A stretch of DNA of 64,000 nucleotides, taken from the NCBI RefSeq assembly GCF_000014285.2, contig NC_008343.2:894501-958500 (forward strand). The letters run 5' to 3'. How positions within the stretch are numbered: position 1 is the stretch's first letter; each line of letters opens with the position of its first letter. The notes beneath the pieces are model-generated. The model did not search any database. It was not told the origin of the DNA and was given only the letters and a program-made list of their open reading frames with translations. The translations under genes and the position numbers were made by a program. Of this stretch, positions 8,432 through 17,804 are shown one piece after another. Source of the stretch: Granulibacter bethesdensis CGDNIH1. GTDB taxonomy: Bacteria > Pseudomonadota > Alphaproteobacteria > Acetobacterales > Acetobacteraceae.

Positions 8432-10028
8432 TCCAGGGGGTCACATACTGCATGACGACAACGATCATACCGAGCACCAGAGTCAGGATGATGCTGTGCC
8501 AGAAGGTGCGGGCCAGGACCGCGCCTTCCTGACCTTTCAGATTGGTGGTGGCGACACCGGTGGCGATATTCTGTGGGGAGATCATCTTTCCCATCACACC
8601 CCCCGAAGAATTGGTCGCAGCGAACAGCACAGGATTCAGATGCAGCTGATTGGCAGCCACGACCTGTAAATTCCCGAACAGGGCATTGCCGGATGTATCG
8701 CTTCCGGACAAAAACACGGCAATCCAGCCGAGAAAAGCGGAAAGGATCGGAAAAGCCGGCCCTACCGACGCAACGGCCAGACCAAGCGTATAGGTCATGC
8801 CTGAGTAATTCATCAGATAGGCGAGGCCGATGATCAGCGCGACAGTCAGAATGGCGATGCGTGTCTGCCGCCATGTTGCCACCATGGCATTGAGGAAACC
8901 GCGTGGTCCGATGCCAACCATCAGCGAGGTCAGGATGGCGGCCAGCAGAATGGCCGTACCGCTGGCCAGGGGCTGAAACACCCAGTTGGCCGCATAAGGT
9001 TTGCCATACAGGGTTATAAATACGGCATGATCCAGCCCTGGCCAGGGAATTTTATGTGCCCCGATCTCGAAGATGCGTAATGACGTCCAGATGATCACCA
9101 CCGCGGAGACGGTGAGCCAGGGCAGCCAACCCTGCCATGATGGTATCGGCGCACGATCGGATTGCGCTTTTGCGGCGGTCTGGCTGCGATCAATACGGAA
9201 AGCAGGATCAGGTTCAGGCTGCCATATCCGCAGGAAACCGATAGTGGCGGCAAGGGCGGACAAGGATGAAAGAACGTCGGTCAGCTTGTAGTCGATGAAG
9301 TTGGAAGAAACGAACTGTCCCAGTGCAAAGCTGCTGCCTGATACAAGCAAAACCGGCCAGAGTGCACGCACCGAGCGCAGGCCACCATAAACGGCCATCA
9401 CATAGAAAGGCAGCAGCAGGGCCAGCAGTGGCAACTGCCGCCCGACCATGGAAGCCAGCACGGTGTCAGGCAGGCTGGTGACTTGCCCCAATACCGTCAC
9501 CGGTGCTCCCAGTGCACCGAAAGCGACGGGTGCGGTGTTGAAGATCAGGGTGTAGGTCAGAGCCTCGATCGGCGGAAAGCCGACCAGCACCAGCAAGGCG
9601 CTGGTAATGGCGATAGGGGTGCCGAAACCGGAAACGCCTTCCATCAGCGCCCCGAAGCAGAAACCGATAACGATCAGAACCACCCGCCGATCATCCGGCA
9701 GATGGTCGATCACCCAGTCGCGGAATGCGTCGAAGCGTCGTGATTGAACAGCGACATTATAGAGTACCAGCGCGTTGAACACGATCCACATGACCGGCCA
9801 CAGTGCGAACGTCATTCCGGCGGCAATGCTGTTGAACGCGATGCCAGGTGGGCATTGCCAGATCAGAACGGCGCAGAGCAGCCCAACGACCAGTCCGGCA
9901 AGGGAAGCTTGCCAGGCTGGCCGCCGCACCACACCGAGCAGGATGAGAACGGTGGCGATGGGAAGGATCGCCACCAGAAAAGACAATGGCAGACTGTCCG
10001 AAACGGGCCTGAGAACTTGCTGAAACAT
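8418..10028 (-). CDS. lctP: L-lactate permease (LctP/LldP family)
   Basis: 536 aa, almost wholly hydrophobic with about a dozen membrane segments. Conserved LctP family stretches include GVSGFGTPIAIT (about residue 115), NTAPVAFGALGAPV (about 155), SGMTYTLG and the C-terminal FLSGSDTSGNALFGNLQ followed by NSSGGVMGKMISPQ. The family imports L- or D-lactate (and glycolate) with protons across the inner membrane. No lactate dehydrogenase gene is adjacent. The gene is separated from the next minus-strand gene by about 160 bases and probably forms its own unit. Confidence 0.94.
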   Translation of the reverse strand: MFQQVLRPVSDSLPLSFLVAILPIATVLILLGVVRRPAWQASLAGLVVGLLCAVLIWQCPPGIAFNSIAAGMTFALWPVMWIVFNALVLYNVAVQSRRFDAFRDWVIDHLPDDRRVVLIVIGFCFGALMEGVSGFGTPIAITSALLVLVGFPPIEALTYTLIFNTAPVAFGALGAPVTVLGQVTSLPDTVLASMVGRQLPLLALLLPFYVMAVYGGLRSVRALWPVLLVSGSSFALGQFVSSNFIDYKLTDVLSSLSALAATIGFLRIWQPEPDPAFRIDRSQTAAKAQSDRAPIPSWQGWLPWLTVSAVVIIWTSLRIFEIGAHKIPWPGLDHAVFITLYGKPYAANWVFQPLASGTAILLAAILTSLMVGIGPRGFLNAMVATWRQTRIAILTVALIIGLAYLMNYSGMTYTLGLAVASVGPAFPILSAFLGWIAVFLSGSDTSGNALFGNLQVVAANQLHLNPVLFAATNSSGGVMGKMISPQNIATGVATTNLKGQEGAVLARTFWHSIILTLVLGMIVVVMQYVTPWIIPE

Positions 10029-10151
10029 GATAGGGAATTGTCCGGTCCTGTGCTGAAGGATGGGCTTCAGTGAATGGGTTGCGTATGGAACGGCACGGGG
10101 TAGAATCGAATGTCCGTATCATGGTATTTCCGGCACAGGACAAGGGCTATT

Positions 10152-10186
10152 CAGTCTCCTGCAGAAGAGAATTCGGGTGGAGACTG
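10152..10186 (-). terminator. Hairpin downstream of the aldo/keto reductase
   Basis: CAGTCTCC (10152-10159) and GGAGACTG (10179-10186) form an 8-bp stem with a 19-base loop directly after the aldo/keto reductase stop codon. There is no strong U run, so an intrinsic terminator role is tentative. Confidence 0.35.
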
Positions 10187-10188
10187 GC

Positions 10189-11028
10189 TCAGTGTGCGGT
10201 ATCCGGGTCTGCTCCGGTCCGGCAATCTGTGCGCAGGGCATCGATCATCCGCATGTCGGTGGCATCCAGATTGAAATCGAACAGGGCGATATTGTCTTTT
10301 ATGCGGGCTGGCGTGGCTGATTTCGGGATGACCGCGCTGCCATTCTGAAGATGCCACCGCAATACGATCTGTGCGGGACTGCGCTGATGTCTGGCTGCAA
10401 TAGTCACAAGCCTTTCGTCATGCAGTATACTTCCGCGGGCCAAAGGACTCCAGGCCTGCGTCACGATGCCTAGTGAGGCATGAAAGGCACGCAAGGCGGG
10501 TTGAGACAGGGCCGGATGTAGCTCCACCTGATTGAGACAGGGTATCACGCCCGTTTCATCAATCAGGCGGCGCAAATGGGCTGGCTGAAAATTGGAAACG
10601 CCAATCGACCTTACTCTGCTTTCTTTCTGTAAGCGTATCAACGCCCGCCATGTGTCTACATAACGATCACGCGCAGGCACAGGCCAATGGATCAGATAGA
10701 GATCCAGATATTCAAGCCCCAGTCTTTCCATACTGAGATCAAAAGCGTGCAAAGTCTGATCATAGCCCTGATCGTCATTCCAGAGCTTGGTCGTGATGAA
10801 CAGTTCGCTGCGAGGAACAGAGGAGGCAGCAATGGCAGCTCCTGTCTGCTCCTCATTGCCATAGAAAGAGGCGGTATCAATCAGCCGGTATCCGGCTTCA
10901 ATCGCGGTATGAATAGCCGGTTCGACCTGATGGTCGATGATTTTATAGACGCCCAGTCCGATCTGGGGAATGGCGTGCCCATCATTCAGGGACAGCAGCG
11001 GAACCTGCGATACAGCGATGGAGGCCAT
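10189..11028 (-). CDS. Aldo/keto reductase (2,5-diketo-gluconate reductase-like)
   Basis: 279 aa from the ATG at 11028, which has AAAGGAG in front; the longer frame upstream runs into the neighbouring gene and is not supported. AKR features are in order: GLGVYKI near residue 23, catalytic Asp and Tyr in LIDTASFYGNEE (about 50-60), Lys in ITTKLWNDD (about 85), His in LYLIHWPVP (about 115), GVSNFQPAHL, and the NADPH-binding IPKSATPARIKDN segment near 240. It reduces aldehydes or ketones, probably sugars, with NADPH in the cytosol; the true substrate cannot be read from sequence. It follows the flavoprotein gene by 30 bases. Confidence 0.9.
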   Translation of the reverse strand: MASIAVSQVPLLSLNDGHAIPQIGLGVYKIIDHQVEPAIHTAIEAGYRLIDTASFYGNEEQTGAAIAASSVPRSELFITTKLWNDDQGYDQTLHAFDLSMERLGLEYLDLYLIHWPVPARDRYVDTWRALIRLQKESRVRSIGVSNFQPAHLRRLIDETGVIPCLNQVELHPALSQPALRAFHASLGIVTQAWSPLARGSILHDERLVTIAARHQRSPAQIVLRWHLQNGSAVIPKSATPARIKDNIALFDFNLDATDMRMIDALRTDCRTGADPDTAH

Positions 11029-11057
11029 GCGGAGATCTCCTTTCTGACAGGTTTTGG

Positions 11058-12287
11058 TCAAAGCGATGATTGTTTTTCCAGCCAGTGAGCCATACCGCTG
11101 GCGGCGGCTCGGCCGGTGGCAAAGCATGCCTGAAGCAGATATCCGCCAGTTGGAGCCTCCCAGTCCAGCATTTCACCCGCCACGAACAGGCCGGGCCTGC
11201 TGCGGATCATGAACTGCTCATCCACGGCTTCCCATCGCACACCACCAGCAGTGGAGATGGCGCGTTCCAGAGGCTGTACCCCCGTCAGACGCAGGGGCAG
11301 AGACTTGATCAGAGCGGCAAGGCACCCTGGATCGGCTGGTGGTGAGACCGTACTTTCCCTCAACAGATGGCTTGCGGCAGAGGACAGGGTCAGGGCTTTG
11401 CGCAACGTGTTCGAGAGAGATTCCCTGCTGCGGGCGCGTGCGAGTTTGGCTGCCATAATGTCTTTCGCCATATCCGGGCGCAGATCGAGGCAGAGATCGG
11501 CATGGCCATTCCGTTCGATCAGGTCGCGCAGGCGGGCGGAAAGAGCGTAAATCGGGCCGCCTTCCAGCCCGTAAGCGGTGATGATCAGGTCGCCTCGCGC
11601 AGTCTGATCGGGTTCTCCGGCAATGGACAGGGCGATGTTTTTGAGAGCCGTTCCTTCATGCCGGCTGATGAAAAACGGTGTCCATGGTTTGGAAAATCCG
11701 CAATTCGCGGGTTTCAGCGGTGCGACCGGCAGCCCGGCTTTTGTCAGAGACGTCACCCAGTCACCATTGCTGCCCAGCCTGGGCCAGGAGGCTCCGCCAA
11801 GGGCCAGCAGGGTGGCTGCAACAGGAGGTAACTGGTGGGGAGCGCCATCCGGGCCGCTTATCAGGAGGGAGCCATCCGGCTGCCATCCGCGCCATTCATG
11901 CCTGGTATGGATGATGACACCCTGTGCAGTCAGTCGCTCCAGCCAGGCGCGGAGCAGGGGAGAGGCTTTCATCGCCCGCGGAAAGACTCGTCCGCTGCTG
12001 CCCACGAACAGGGGTTGGCCCAGCCCCTCGGCCCAGTGACGCAGGGCATCGGGTGGAAAAGCACAGAGCGCTGCTTCCAGTGACGGGCACGCGGAGCCAT
12101 AGCGTGTCAGGAAATCGGCCAGCGGTTCGGAATGGGTCAGATTGAGGCCGCCGCGTCCGGCCATGAGCAGGCGGCGGGCGGGGGACGGCATTTTCTCATA
12201 GACATGGACTGTATGGCCGAGGGCGGAAAGATGCTCGGCGGCGCATAATCCGGCTGGCCCCGCACCGATGATCGCGATACCGCTCAT
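11058..12287 (-). CDS. TIGR03862/BaiN (HI0933-like) FAD-dependent flavoprotein
   Basis: 409 aa from the ATG at 12287; a frame extending to 12449 adds Arg/Ala-rich residues without homology. The N-terminal dinucleotide fold IAIIGAGPAGLCAAEHL is followed by the family signature RLLMAGRGGLNLTHSE near residue 45 and, at the C-terminus, GGVRWEAVDEQFM and LFVAGEMLDWEAPTGGYLLQACFATG, typical of HI0933-like NAD(P)/FAD oxidoreductases. The physiological substrate of this group is unknown. It probably forms an operon with the aldo/keto reductase just downstream. Confidence 0.87.
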   Translation of the reverse strand: MSGIAIIGAGPAGLCAAEHLSALGHTVHVYEKMPSPARRLLMAGRGGLNLTHSEPLADFLTRYGSACPSLEAALCAFPPDALRHWAEGLGQPLFVGSSGRVFPRAMKASPLLRAWLERLTAQGVIIHTRHEWRGWQPDGSLLISGPDGAPHQLPPVAATLLALGGASWPRLGSNGDWVTSLTKAGLPVAPLKPANCGFSKPWTPFFISRHEGTALKNIALSIAGEPDQTARGDLIITAYGLEGGPIYALSARLRDLIERNGHADLCLDLRPDMAKDIMAAKLARARSRESLSNTLRKALTLSSAASHLLRESTVSPPADPGCLAALIKSLPLRLTGVQPLERAISTAGGVRWEAVDEQFMIRSRPGLFVAGEMLDWEAPTGGYLLQACFATGRAAASGMAHWLEKQSSL

Positions 12288-12349
12288 CGGAGGGCAGGCC
12301 GTGGCAGACAAGGTGGCAGGACAGGATTCGTGCAGGACATGACGGCGAG

Positions 12350-12724
12350 ATGATAGCGGCTTTTCAGATGCTCGTCTTGACGGGCGCGCTCGGAGTTGTG
12401 GCCGCCTGGATGCTGGCGCGGCCTGCTTCCTCCGTGGTGCTGCGCGCACTGCCTGCCTTCATGCATGCGATAGCCGGGATGTGCAGCCTGTTTTTGCTGT
12501 GGCGTGGACAGAATGAGCCGGTGAGGGGAGCCGCGTTTGGTGTGGCTCAATTCGGTAGTATGGCATTTGGGTTGATCGCGACGGCTTTTATGATCGCTAT
12601 GGGGATGCTGGTTTGCCGCTGGGTCGGACGCAGGCCGCCCATTCTTTTGGTCGGGCTGCATGCGACGCTGGCTATGGGGGGCGTGCTGATGCTGGCTGCT
12701 TATGTTGCCTTTCCGGGACCGTGA
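12350..12724 (+). CDS. Small hydrophobic membrane protein of unknown function
   Basis: 124 aa. About four hydrophobic segments can be seen (roughly residues 5-24, 35-50, 62-88 and 97-119) with a short Arg-rich loop (CRWVGRRPP) near 88-96, consistent with an inner-membrane protein. I do not recognise a family. It is divergent from the flavoprotein gene with a 62-base gap, and a clear terminator follows its stop codon, which supports it being a real transcription unit. The ribosome binding site is weak (GGCGAG). Confidence 0.6.
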   Translation: MIAAFQMLVLTGALGVVAAWMLARPASSVVLRALPAFMHAIAGMCSLFLLWRGQNEPVRGAAFGVAQFGSMAFGLIATAFMIAMGMLVCRWVGRRPPILLVGLHATLAMGGVLMLAAYVAFPGP

Positions 12725-12730
12725 AACAGA

Positions 12731-12757
12731 AAAAGGGGGCTGACTGCCCCCTTTTCC
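12731..12757. terminator. Bidirectional rho-independent terminator
   Basis: AAAAGGGGGC (12731-12740) pairs with GCCCCCTTTT (12746-12755) around the loop TGACT. It lies between the convergent ends of the small membrane protein gene and the panE-like gene, and both strands end in a U run. Confidence 0.88.
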
Positions 12758-12781
12758 GTTACAGATTGGATTCCGTTTGAT

Positions 12782-13777
12782 TCAGGCGGCAGGCTGCGGG
12801 TCTTCGTAGCAGCCGGACTGGCGGGCGCGTTCCCGTACCAGGGCCAGCACCAGCTCGCAGGACGGCATCGGTGTCCCGGTGACATGACCCAGCTCCACCA
12901 CCGCGCCCAGCAGCGCGTCGATTTCCATTGGGCGGCCACGTTCCAGATCCTGCAACATGGACGTCTTGTGCACGCCGACCTCGGCCGCGCCATCGATGCG
13001 CTTTTCCAGATCGATGCCGAAGCGCACGCCGAGCTTTTCAGCCACGATCTGGGCCTCCCCCATCATGCCCCGGCAGGTCTGGCGCAGGTCGGGGCGGGTG
13101 GTGATGATGTCCAGCGTCGCGCCGGTCAGTGCGCTGATCGGGTTGAAGCAGAGATTGCCCCACAGCTTGACCCAGATTTCATCACGGATGCGCGGACGTA
13201 TAGGCGCTTTCAGACCGGCGGCAATCATGGCCTTGCTCAACGCCTCGATACGCGGCGAACGGCTGCCATCCGGTTCGCCGAGTGAGAAGCGATCGCCATA
13301 AGTGTGTTCAATAACCCCCGGCTCCACCACTTCGGAGGCCGGGTAGACCACGGAGCCAATCGCCTGGCTGGGGGGGATGATGTCCCACAATTTTCCACCC
13401 GGATCGACGCTTTCCACCCGACGATTGGCGTGCTCGCCTTCCAGCCCGTAAAAATACCAGTAGGGCACGCCATTGATGCCGGTGACGAGTGCGCTGTCCG
13501 GTCCCATCATCTGTGCGATGGACGGGGCGGCGCCGGGCAACGAATGCGCCTTCAGCGTCACGAACACGTAATCCTGAATTCCGGCCTCCGCCGCACTGCC
13601 GACGGCGCGCACGGCGACGGTGTCACGCTCACCATCGCGGATCAGGGTCAGCCCATTCTGTTGCAGGGCGGCAAGCTGCGGCCCGCGTGCCACGAGGGTG
13701 ACATCCACTCCGGCTTTCGCAAGCTTGAAGCCGAGCAATCCACCGATGGCACCGGCGCCGAAAATGGCGACTTTCAT
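12782..13777 (-). CDS. 2-dehydropantoate 2-reductase family protein; candidate oxalyl-CoA reductase by context
   Basis: 331 aa with the PanE/ApbA fold: an NADP-binding GAGAIGG at residues 7-13, ARG after strand 2, the catalytic Lys region VTLKAHSLPG (about 95), GINGVPYWYF (about 117) and the second catalytic Lys/Asn region DEIWVKLWGNLCFNP (about 205). The family reduces 2-oxo groups with NADPH. Pantothenate synthesis is possible, but the gene lies immediately downstream of an oxalate-CoA-ligase-like gene and an oxalate transporter-like gene. In Methylobacterium extorquens a PanE homologue (PanE2) is the oxalyl-CoA reductase that makes glyoxylate. I infer the same role here and leave the symbol open. 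Confidence 0.85.
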   Translation of the reverse strand: MKVAIFGAGAIGGLLGFKLAKAGVDVTLVARGPQLAALQQNGLTLIRDGERDTVAVRAVGSAAEAGIQDYVFVTLKAHSLPGAAPSIAQMMGPDSALVTGINGVPYWYFYGLEGEHANRRVESVDPGGKLWDIIPPSQAIGSVVYPASEVVEPGVIEHTYGDRFSLGEPDGSRSPRIEALSKAMIAAGLKAPIRPRIRDEIWVKLWGNLCFNPISALTGATLDIITTRPDLRQTCRGMMGEAQIVAEKLGVRFGIDLEKRIDGAAEVGVHKTSMLQDLERGRPMEIDALLGAVVELGHVTGTPMPSCELVLALVRERARQSGCYEDPQPAA

Positions 13778-13900
13778 CGTCTCGATCCTTGCTTATGACG
13801 GCCTTCCATACCGGGCCGTGTTCATCATGGCGGGTCAGGCGACACAGAGTAGGAAAACCATCTGCACCGCCTTGTTTTATGCGTTGGAAAAGACGGGTGC

Positions 13901-15436
13901 TTACGCCGTCAGCCCCAGTTTTTCCGCCAGACCGATGCGTTGCAGCTTGCCGGTGGCACCTTTTGGAATTTCCGTCAGGAACACAATCTTGCGCGGCACC
14001 TTGAAGGCGGCCAGACGCTGGCTGAGATAGTCGCGAATCTGGTGCTCATCAGCGGTCTGGCCCTCATGCAGTACAATGGCGAGGCCGGCTTCTTCCCCGA
14101 GCTTGTCATGCGGAATGGCGAAGGTCAGGCATTGCTGCACCGCCGGGTGTTCCATCACGACGTTATCAACTTCAAGCGGGCTGAACTTCTCACCGCCGCG
14201 ATTGATGATTTCCTTGATACGGCCGGTCAGCCACAGATACCCGGCTTCGTCAATCTTGCCCTGATCGCCGGTGCGGAACCAGCCATTATGGAAACCCTTC
14301 AGATTGGCATCCGGGTTGTTTTCATATCCTGCCGTGACGTTACGGCCGCGGATCACGACCTCCCCCAGCTGGTTCGGGCCGAGGATGGTACCATCATCAT
14401 CCATGATTCCGACTTCGGGACCGGCAGCAATGCCGACACTGCCGGCATAATGTGCGCGCGGGGGCAGCGGATTGGAGCACATCTGATGGGCGGCTTCGGT
14501 CATGCCGTACGCTTCCAGCACTGGTACGGAGAACGCATCCTCCAGATCCTTCATCACCTGCGGCGGCAGGGAGGAGGAGGAGGAACGGATAAAGCGCAGC
14601 CGGCTTCTGGCGATGGTGTCCTTATTGCGTCCGGCCAGACCCAGAATGGCCTGATGCATGGTTGGAACCGCCGTGTACCAGCTCGGGTTTGCTTCAGAGA
14701 ACCAGGAGAAGAACTTGAATGCATTGAAGCCCGGGGTTGCCACCACGGATGCGCCGGCGGCGAGGGATGACAGGGTGGCGGCGATCAGCCCGTGAATGTG
14801 GAACAGCGGCATGATGTTCAGGCACACATCATTGGGCGTCAGCGCCAGCGTTTCGGCGATATGGATCGCGGATGCAGAGACATTGACCTGACGCAGCGGT
14901 ACGATTTTAGGACGTGAGGTGGTGCCGGAAGTGTGCAGAACCAGCGCGATATCCTCGGCCTGCGGGATGCCTGCCGTGGAAGGCTCACCGCTCAGCCCTT
15001 CCGGCAGCGCCAGTGAAAAATCACCCGCCCCGGAAGCCTCGATCGGGTCCAGTTCGATCACCGGGATGGAGCGGCGTGCCGCGACAATGCGCGCCGGGCT
15101 TTCCATGCCGCGCTGGATCACCAGCGCCTTGGCGTTGAGATCGGACAGGTAGAAGTCGAATTCTTCTTCCTTATAGGCGGGATTCAACGGCGCGGTGGTG
15201 GCGGCATGAGCCACGGCAATAAAGCTGGCAGCCATTTCAGGGCCGTTCGGCAGCACGATGGCCACGCGGTCACCGCGGCCGATCCCGGCCTTGCCCAGCG
15301 TTTCGGTCGTGCGGGCGGCCAGCGTGCGCAGCCCTGCATAGGTCAATGCGGTGCGACCGGGCGCGCCAATGGCGGGCGCATCAGCGGCGCCGCGTGTCAG
15401 CAGACCCTGAATCGTGTCAGCGAAATACTCGGTCAT
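13901..15436 (-). CDS. AMP-dependent acyl-CoA synthetase, probably oxalate--CoA ligase
   Basis: 511 aa, a full-length ANL-superfamily adenylating enzyme: P-loop LVLHTSGTTSRPKIVPL (about residue 165), AYGMTEAAHQM (about 310), GWFRTGDQGKIDEAGYLWLTGR (about 390-410) and the C-terminal Lys loop GATGKLQRIGL. The PLNPAYKEEEFDFYLSDL stretch and overall shape resemble Pcs60/AAE3-type oxalyl-CoA synthetases more than fatty-acid or acetate enzymes. It would activate oxalate with ATP and CoA. The neighbours, an OxlT-like transporter upstream and a PanE-like reductase downstream on the same strand, support oxalate as the substrate. Confidence 0.82.
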   Translation of the reverse strand: MTEYFADTIQGLLTRGAADAPAIGAPGRTALTYAGLRTLAARTTETLGKAGIGRGDRVAIVLPNGPEMAASFIAVAHAATTAPLNPAYKEEEFDFYLSDLNAKALVIQRGMESPARIVAARRSIPVIELDPIEASGAGDFSLALPEGLSGEPSTAGIPQAEDIALVLHTSGTTSRPKIVPLRQVNVSASAIHIAETLALTPNDVCLNIMPLFHIHGLIAATLSSLAAGASVVATPGFNAFKFFSWFSEANPSWYTAVPTMHQAILGLAGRNKDTIARSRLRFIRSSSSSLPPQVMKDLEDAFSVPVLEAYGMTEAAHQMCSNPLPPRAHYAGSVGIAAGPEVGIMDDDGTILGPNQLGEVVIRGRNVTAGYENNPDANLKGFHNGWFRTGDQGKIDEAGYLWLTGRIKEIINRGGEKFSPLEVDNVVMEHPAVQQCLTFAIPHDKLGEEAGLAIVLHEGQTADEHQIRDYLSQRLAAFKVPRKIVFLTEIPKGATGKLQRIGLAEKLGLTA

Positions 15437-15554
15437 CGTATCCCCTCGATGTCATGAGCGGTTATGCGTGAGACGATCCGCAGGCTCTGCCACCCCGGTA
15501 GAGGCGGATCGTGCGCCGGAGCAGGCGCAAAGCAGTAAATCTTCGTAAGGTTGT

Positions 15555-15594
15555 TATCAGGGCCGGATGCAATGATGGCCGCCCGGCCCTGATA
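15555..15594 (-). terminator. Stem-loop between the OxlT-like gene and the oxalate-CoA ligase
   Basis: TATCAGGGCCGG (15555-15566) pairs perfectly with CCGGCCCTGATA (15583-15594) just after the transporter stop codon. The 12-bp GC-rich stem could end or attenuate the transporter transcript; no good U run follows, so partial readthrough or an mRNA-processing role is equally possible. Confidence 0.5.
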
Positions 15595-15602
15595 GGTCCG
15601 TC

Positions 15603-16892
15603 TCAGTCGTAAGATACGGGAGACAGGGAAAGCCCGTTTTCTTCCATCGCCCGGATGTTGGCGTGGCGTAGTGGCTTGAGCACAAACAAGGCCAGAATGG
15701 CAGCCAGAGCATTGCTGGCGGCGGCGACATAGAACACGGCCTCCCAGCTTCCGGTATGGGCTGTGATGATGGAGCTGACCGGAACCAGCAGGGCGGAGGT
15801 GCCTTTGGCTGTATACAGCATGCCGTAATTGGTGGTGGCATATCGCCGGCCGAACGTATCGGTGCAGGTGGCCGGGAACAGGCTGTAGATTTCACCCCAG
15901 GCGAAAAACACCAGACCGGTGACGATCACGAAGGCAACCGGGCTGTGCGCATAATGCAGCAGGGCGAAAATACCCACGGCCTCGATCCCGAACGCGATGA
16001 ACATGGTCAGTTCACGACCGATACGGTCAGAGACCCAGCCGAAGAACGGGCGTGTCAGACCATTCAGAACGCGATCAAGCGACAGGGCGAAAGTCAGCGC
16101 GGGTAATGTGAGGCCAAGCAGGGTCACCGGCATCTGATCAACACCATAATCTCTGGCGATGACCGCGATTTGGGCCGTTGCCATCAATCCGCCGGTGCAG
16201 ACCAGCACGAACATCAGATACAGCAGCCAGAACACCGGATGGCGCAGGGTCTGAGCCGGCGTCTTGCCTTCAAGCTCTCCTGTCGGGCGGCCGGTATCGA
16301 TGGCGGAAGGTGCCTTTTGCGGGGCGACAAGGAACATGGAGGCGATCATCACGATGATGCCCTGCCCGAGACCGAAGGTCAGGAAGGCGGATTCATAACC
16401 GTGAGAGGCAATCCAGGATGAAATCGGCACGATGGTAACAGCCGAGCCAGCGCCGAACCCTGCGGCAGTGATGCCGGAAGCCAGACCGCGTTTGTCCGGG
16501 AACCATTTCAGAGCGTTACCGACAGTAGCACCATAAACCAGCCCGCATCCGACACCACCGATCGCAGCGGCGGTGTAGAGCACGGTCAGCGAATCGGCCA
16601 TGCTGTCGATAGCCCAGGAAGCAGCGATCAGCACACCACCCGCCAGAACGGCCAGTCTGGGACCATAGCGGTCAACCAGCCAGCCTTCGATTGGTACCAG
16701 CCAGGTTTCCGTCAGAACAAAAACCGTAAATGCTACCTGGATGGCAGCGCGTCCCCAATGATGCGCCTTGTCGATAGGCAGGACAAACAGGGTCCAGCCG
16801 TACTGAAGGTTCGCAATCATCACCATGCAGACGACGCCAAGCGCCAGCTGCAGCCAACGGGAACCCGATGGCTGGAGGGCGGTTCCACTCAT
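15603..16892 (-). CDS. Major facilitator superfamily oxalate/formate antiporter-like transporter
   Basis: 429 aa from the ATG at 16892, preceded by AGGGAG; a start at 16913 would add seven residues. Twelve hydrophobic segments with the MFS loop motif after the second segment (EGWLVDRYGPRLAVLAGG) and its counterpart in the second half (GWVSDRIGRELTM). The N-terminal QYGWTLFVLPI and GLVYGATVGNALKWFPDKRGLASGITAAGFGAGSA stretches match the OxlT group, which exchanges oxalate for formate across the inner membrane. The downstream oxalate-CoA-ligase-like and PanE-like genes support this substrate. Confidence 0.85.
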   Translation of the reverse strand: MSGTALQPSGSRWLQLALGVVCMVMIANLQYGWTLFVLPIDKAHHWGRAAIQVAFTVFVLTETWLVPIEGWLVDRYGPRLAVLAGGVLIAASWAIDSMADSLTVLYTAAAIGGVGCGLVYGATVGNALKWFPDKRGLASGITAAGFGAGSAVTIVPISSWIASHGYESAFLTFGLGQGIIVMIASMFLVAPQKAPSAIDTGRPTGELEGKTPAQTLRHPVFWLLYLMFVLVCTGGLMATAQIAVIARDYGVDQMPVTLLGLTLPALTFALSLDRVLNGLTRPFFGWVSDRIGRELTMFIAFGIEAVGIFALLHYAHSPVAFVIVTGLVFFAWGEIYSLFPATCTDTFGRRYATTNYGMLYTAKGTSALLVPVSSIITAHTGSWEAVFYVAAASNALAAILALFVLKPLRHANIRAMEENGLSLSPVSYD

Positions 16893-17129
16893 AATGCTTA
16901 GGCTCCCTAACATTGCGGGAAACTCATCCCCGCATTGATTTTCTTTCTACAAAACCCCCGCCAGCTTGTTAAGTGTTGCGAGGGCGAAATTTTATGTTTT
17001 TATGGCAGCATGATAAGAAATTTTCAAACAAAATAATTCTATTTGTCTTTATAATTGATCATCCCCTTGAGGGGGGAGGGTATCGCATGGCATTGGCATC
17101 CCCCTGAACCGTGGGAATGGCCCTGACGA

Positions 17130-17708
17130 ATGCTGCGCCGTCTATATGATCGTATCCTGTCCTTGGCCTCTTCCCCGCGTGCAGCATGGTGGCTTGGGGT
17201 GATTGCATTTGCTGAAAGCAGCTTTTTCCCCATCCCTCCCGATGCATTGCTGATTCCCATGTGCGTCGCGCGACCGGAACGCGCCTGGCGCTTCGGCCTG
17301 ATCTGTACGGTGGCCAGCGTTGCAGGGGGAGCGTTGGGATACTGGATTGGCTTTGCCCTGCTGGATGCCGTGGCAAGACCTATTCTGGAACTTTACCATT
17401 ACGAACATGCCATTACGCGTTTTCAGGAAACCTATGCGCAGTACGGCCTGTGGGTAATCCTGCTGAAAGGATTGACGCCGATCCCCTACAAGATCGTTAC
17501 GATCGGCTCCGGCGCAGCGCATTTCAATTTCGGTATCTTCATGCTCGCGAGTCTGGTGACCCGTGGGCTGCGTTTTTTTCTGGAAGCCGCGCTGTTGCGC
17601 CGTTTCGGTGCCCCCGTCAGTCATTTTGTTGAAAAGAGGCTGACCCTGGTGACGACTTTGTTCGCGCTGGCATTGGTGGGTGGTTTCGTTCTCTTGAAGT
17701 TCCTCTGA
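17130..17708 (+). CDS. YqaA-family (DedA/SNARE-associated-like) inner-membrane protein
   Basis: 192 aa with about four hydrophobic segments. It has the YqaA-family pattern FAESSFFPIPPDALLIPM near residues 27-44 and LKGLTPIPYKIVTIGSGAAHFNF near 115-137, related to DedA/VTT-domain proteins thought to act in membrane lipid or ion homeostasis. Whether it has a specific substrate cannot be told. It is divergent from the transporter gene and separated by a 220-base AT-rich gap that must hold both promoters. Confidence 0.82.
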   Translation: MLRRLYDRILSLASSPRAAWWLGVIAFAESSFFPIPPDALLIPMCVARPERAWRFGLICTVASVAGGALGYWIGFALLDAVARPILELYHYEHAITRFQETYAQYGLWVILLKGLTPIPYKIVTIGSGAAHFNFGIFMLASLVTRGLRFFLEAALLRRFGAPVSHFVEKRLTLVTTLFALALVGGFVLLKFL

Positions 17709-17804
17709 CAGGGCTTTCCACCCCCCCCTTCGGAACCTCCTTAAACCTTCTGCGTTCGATGCGTATCGTGGGGCAGGTCGTTTTGACCTGTTCAATTGAT
17801 TTGT

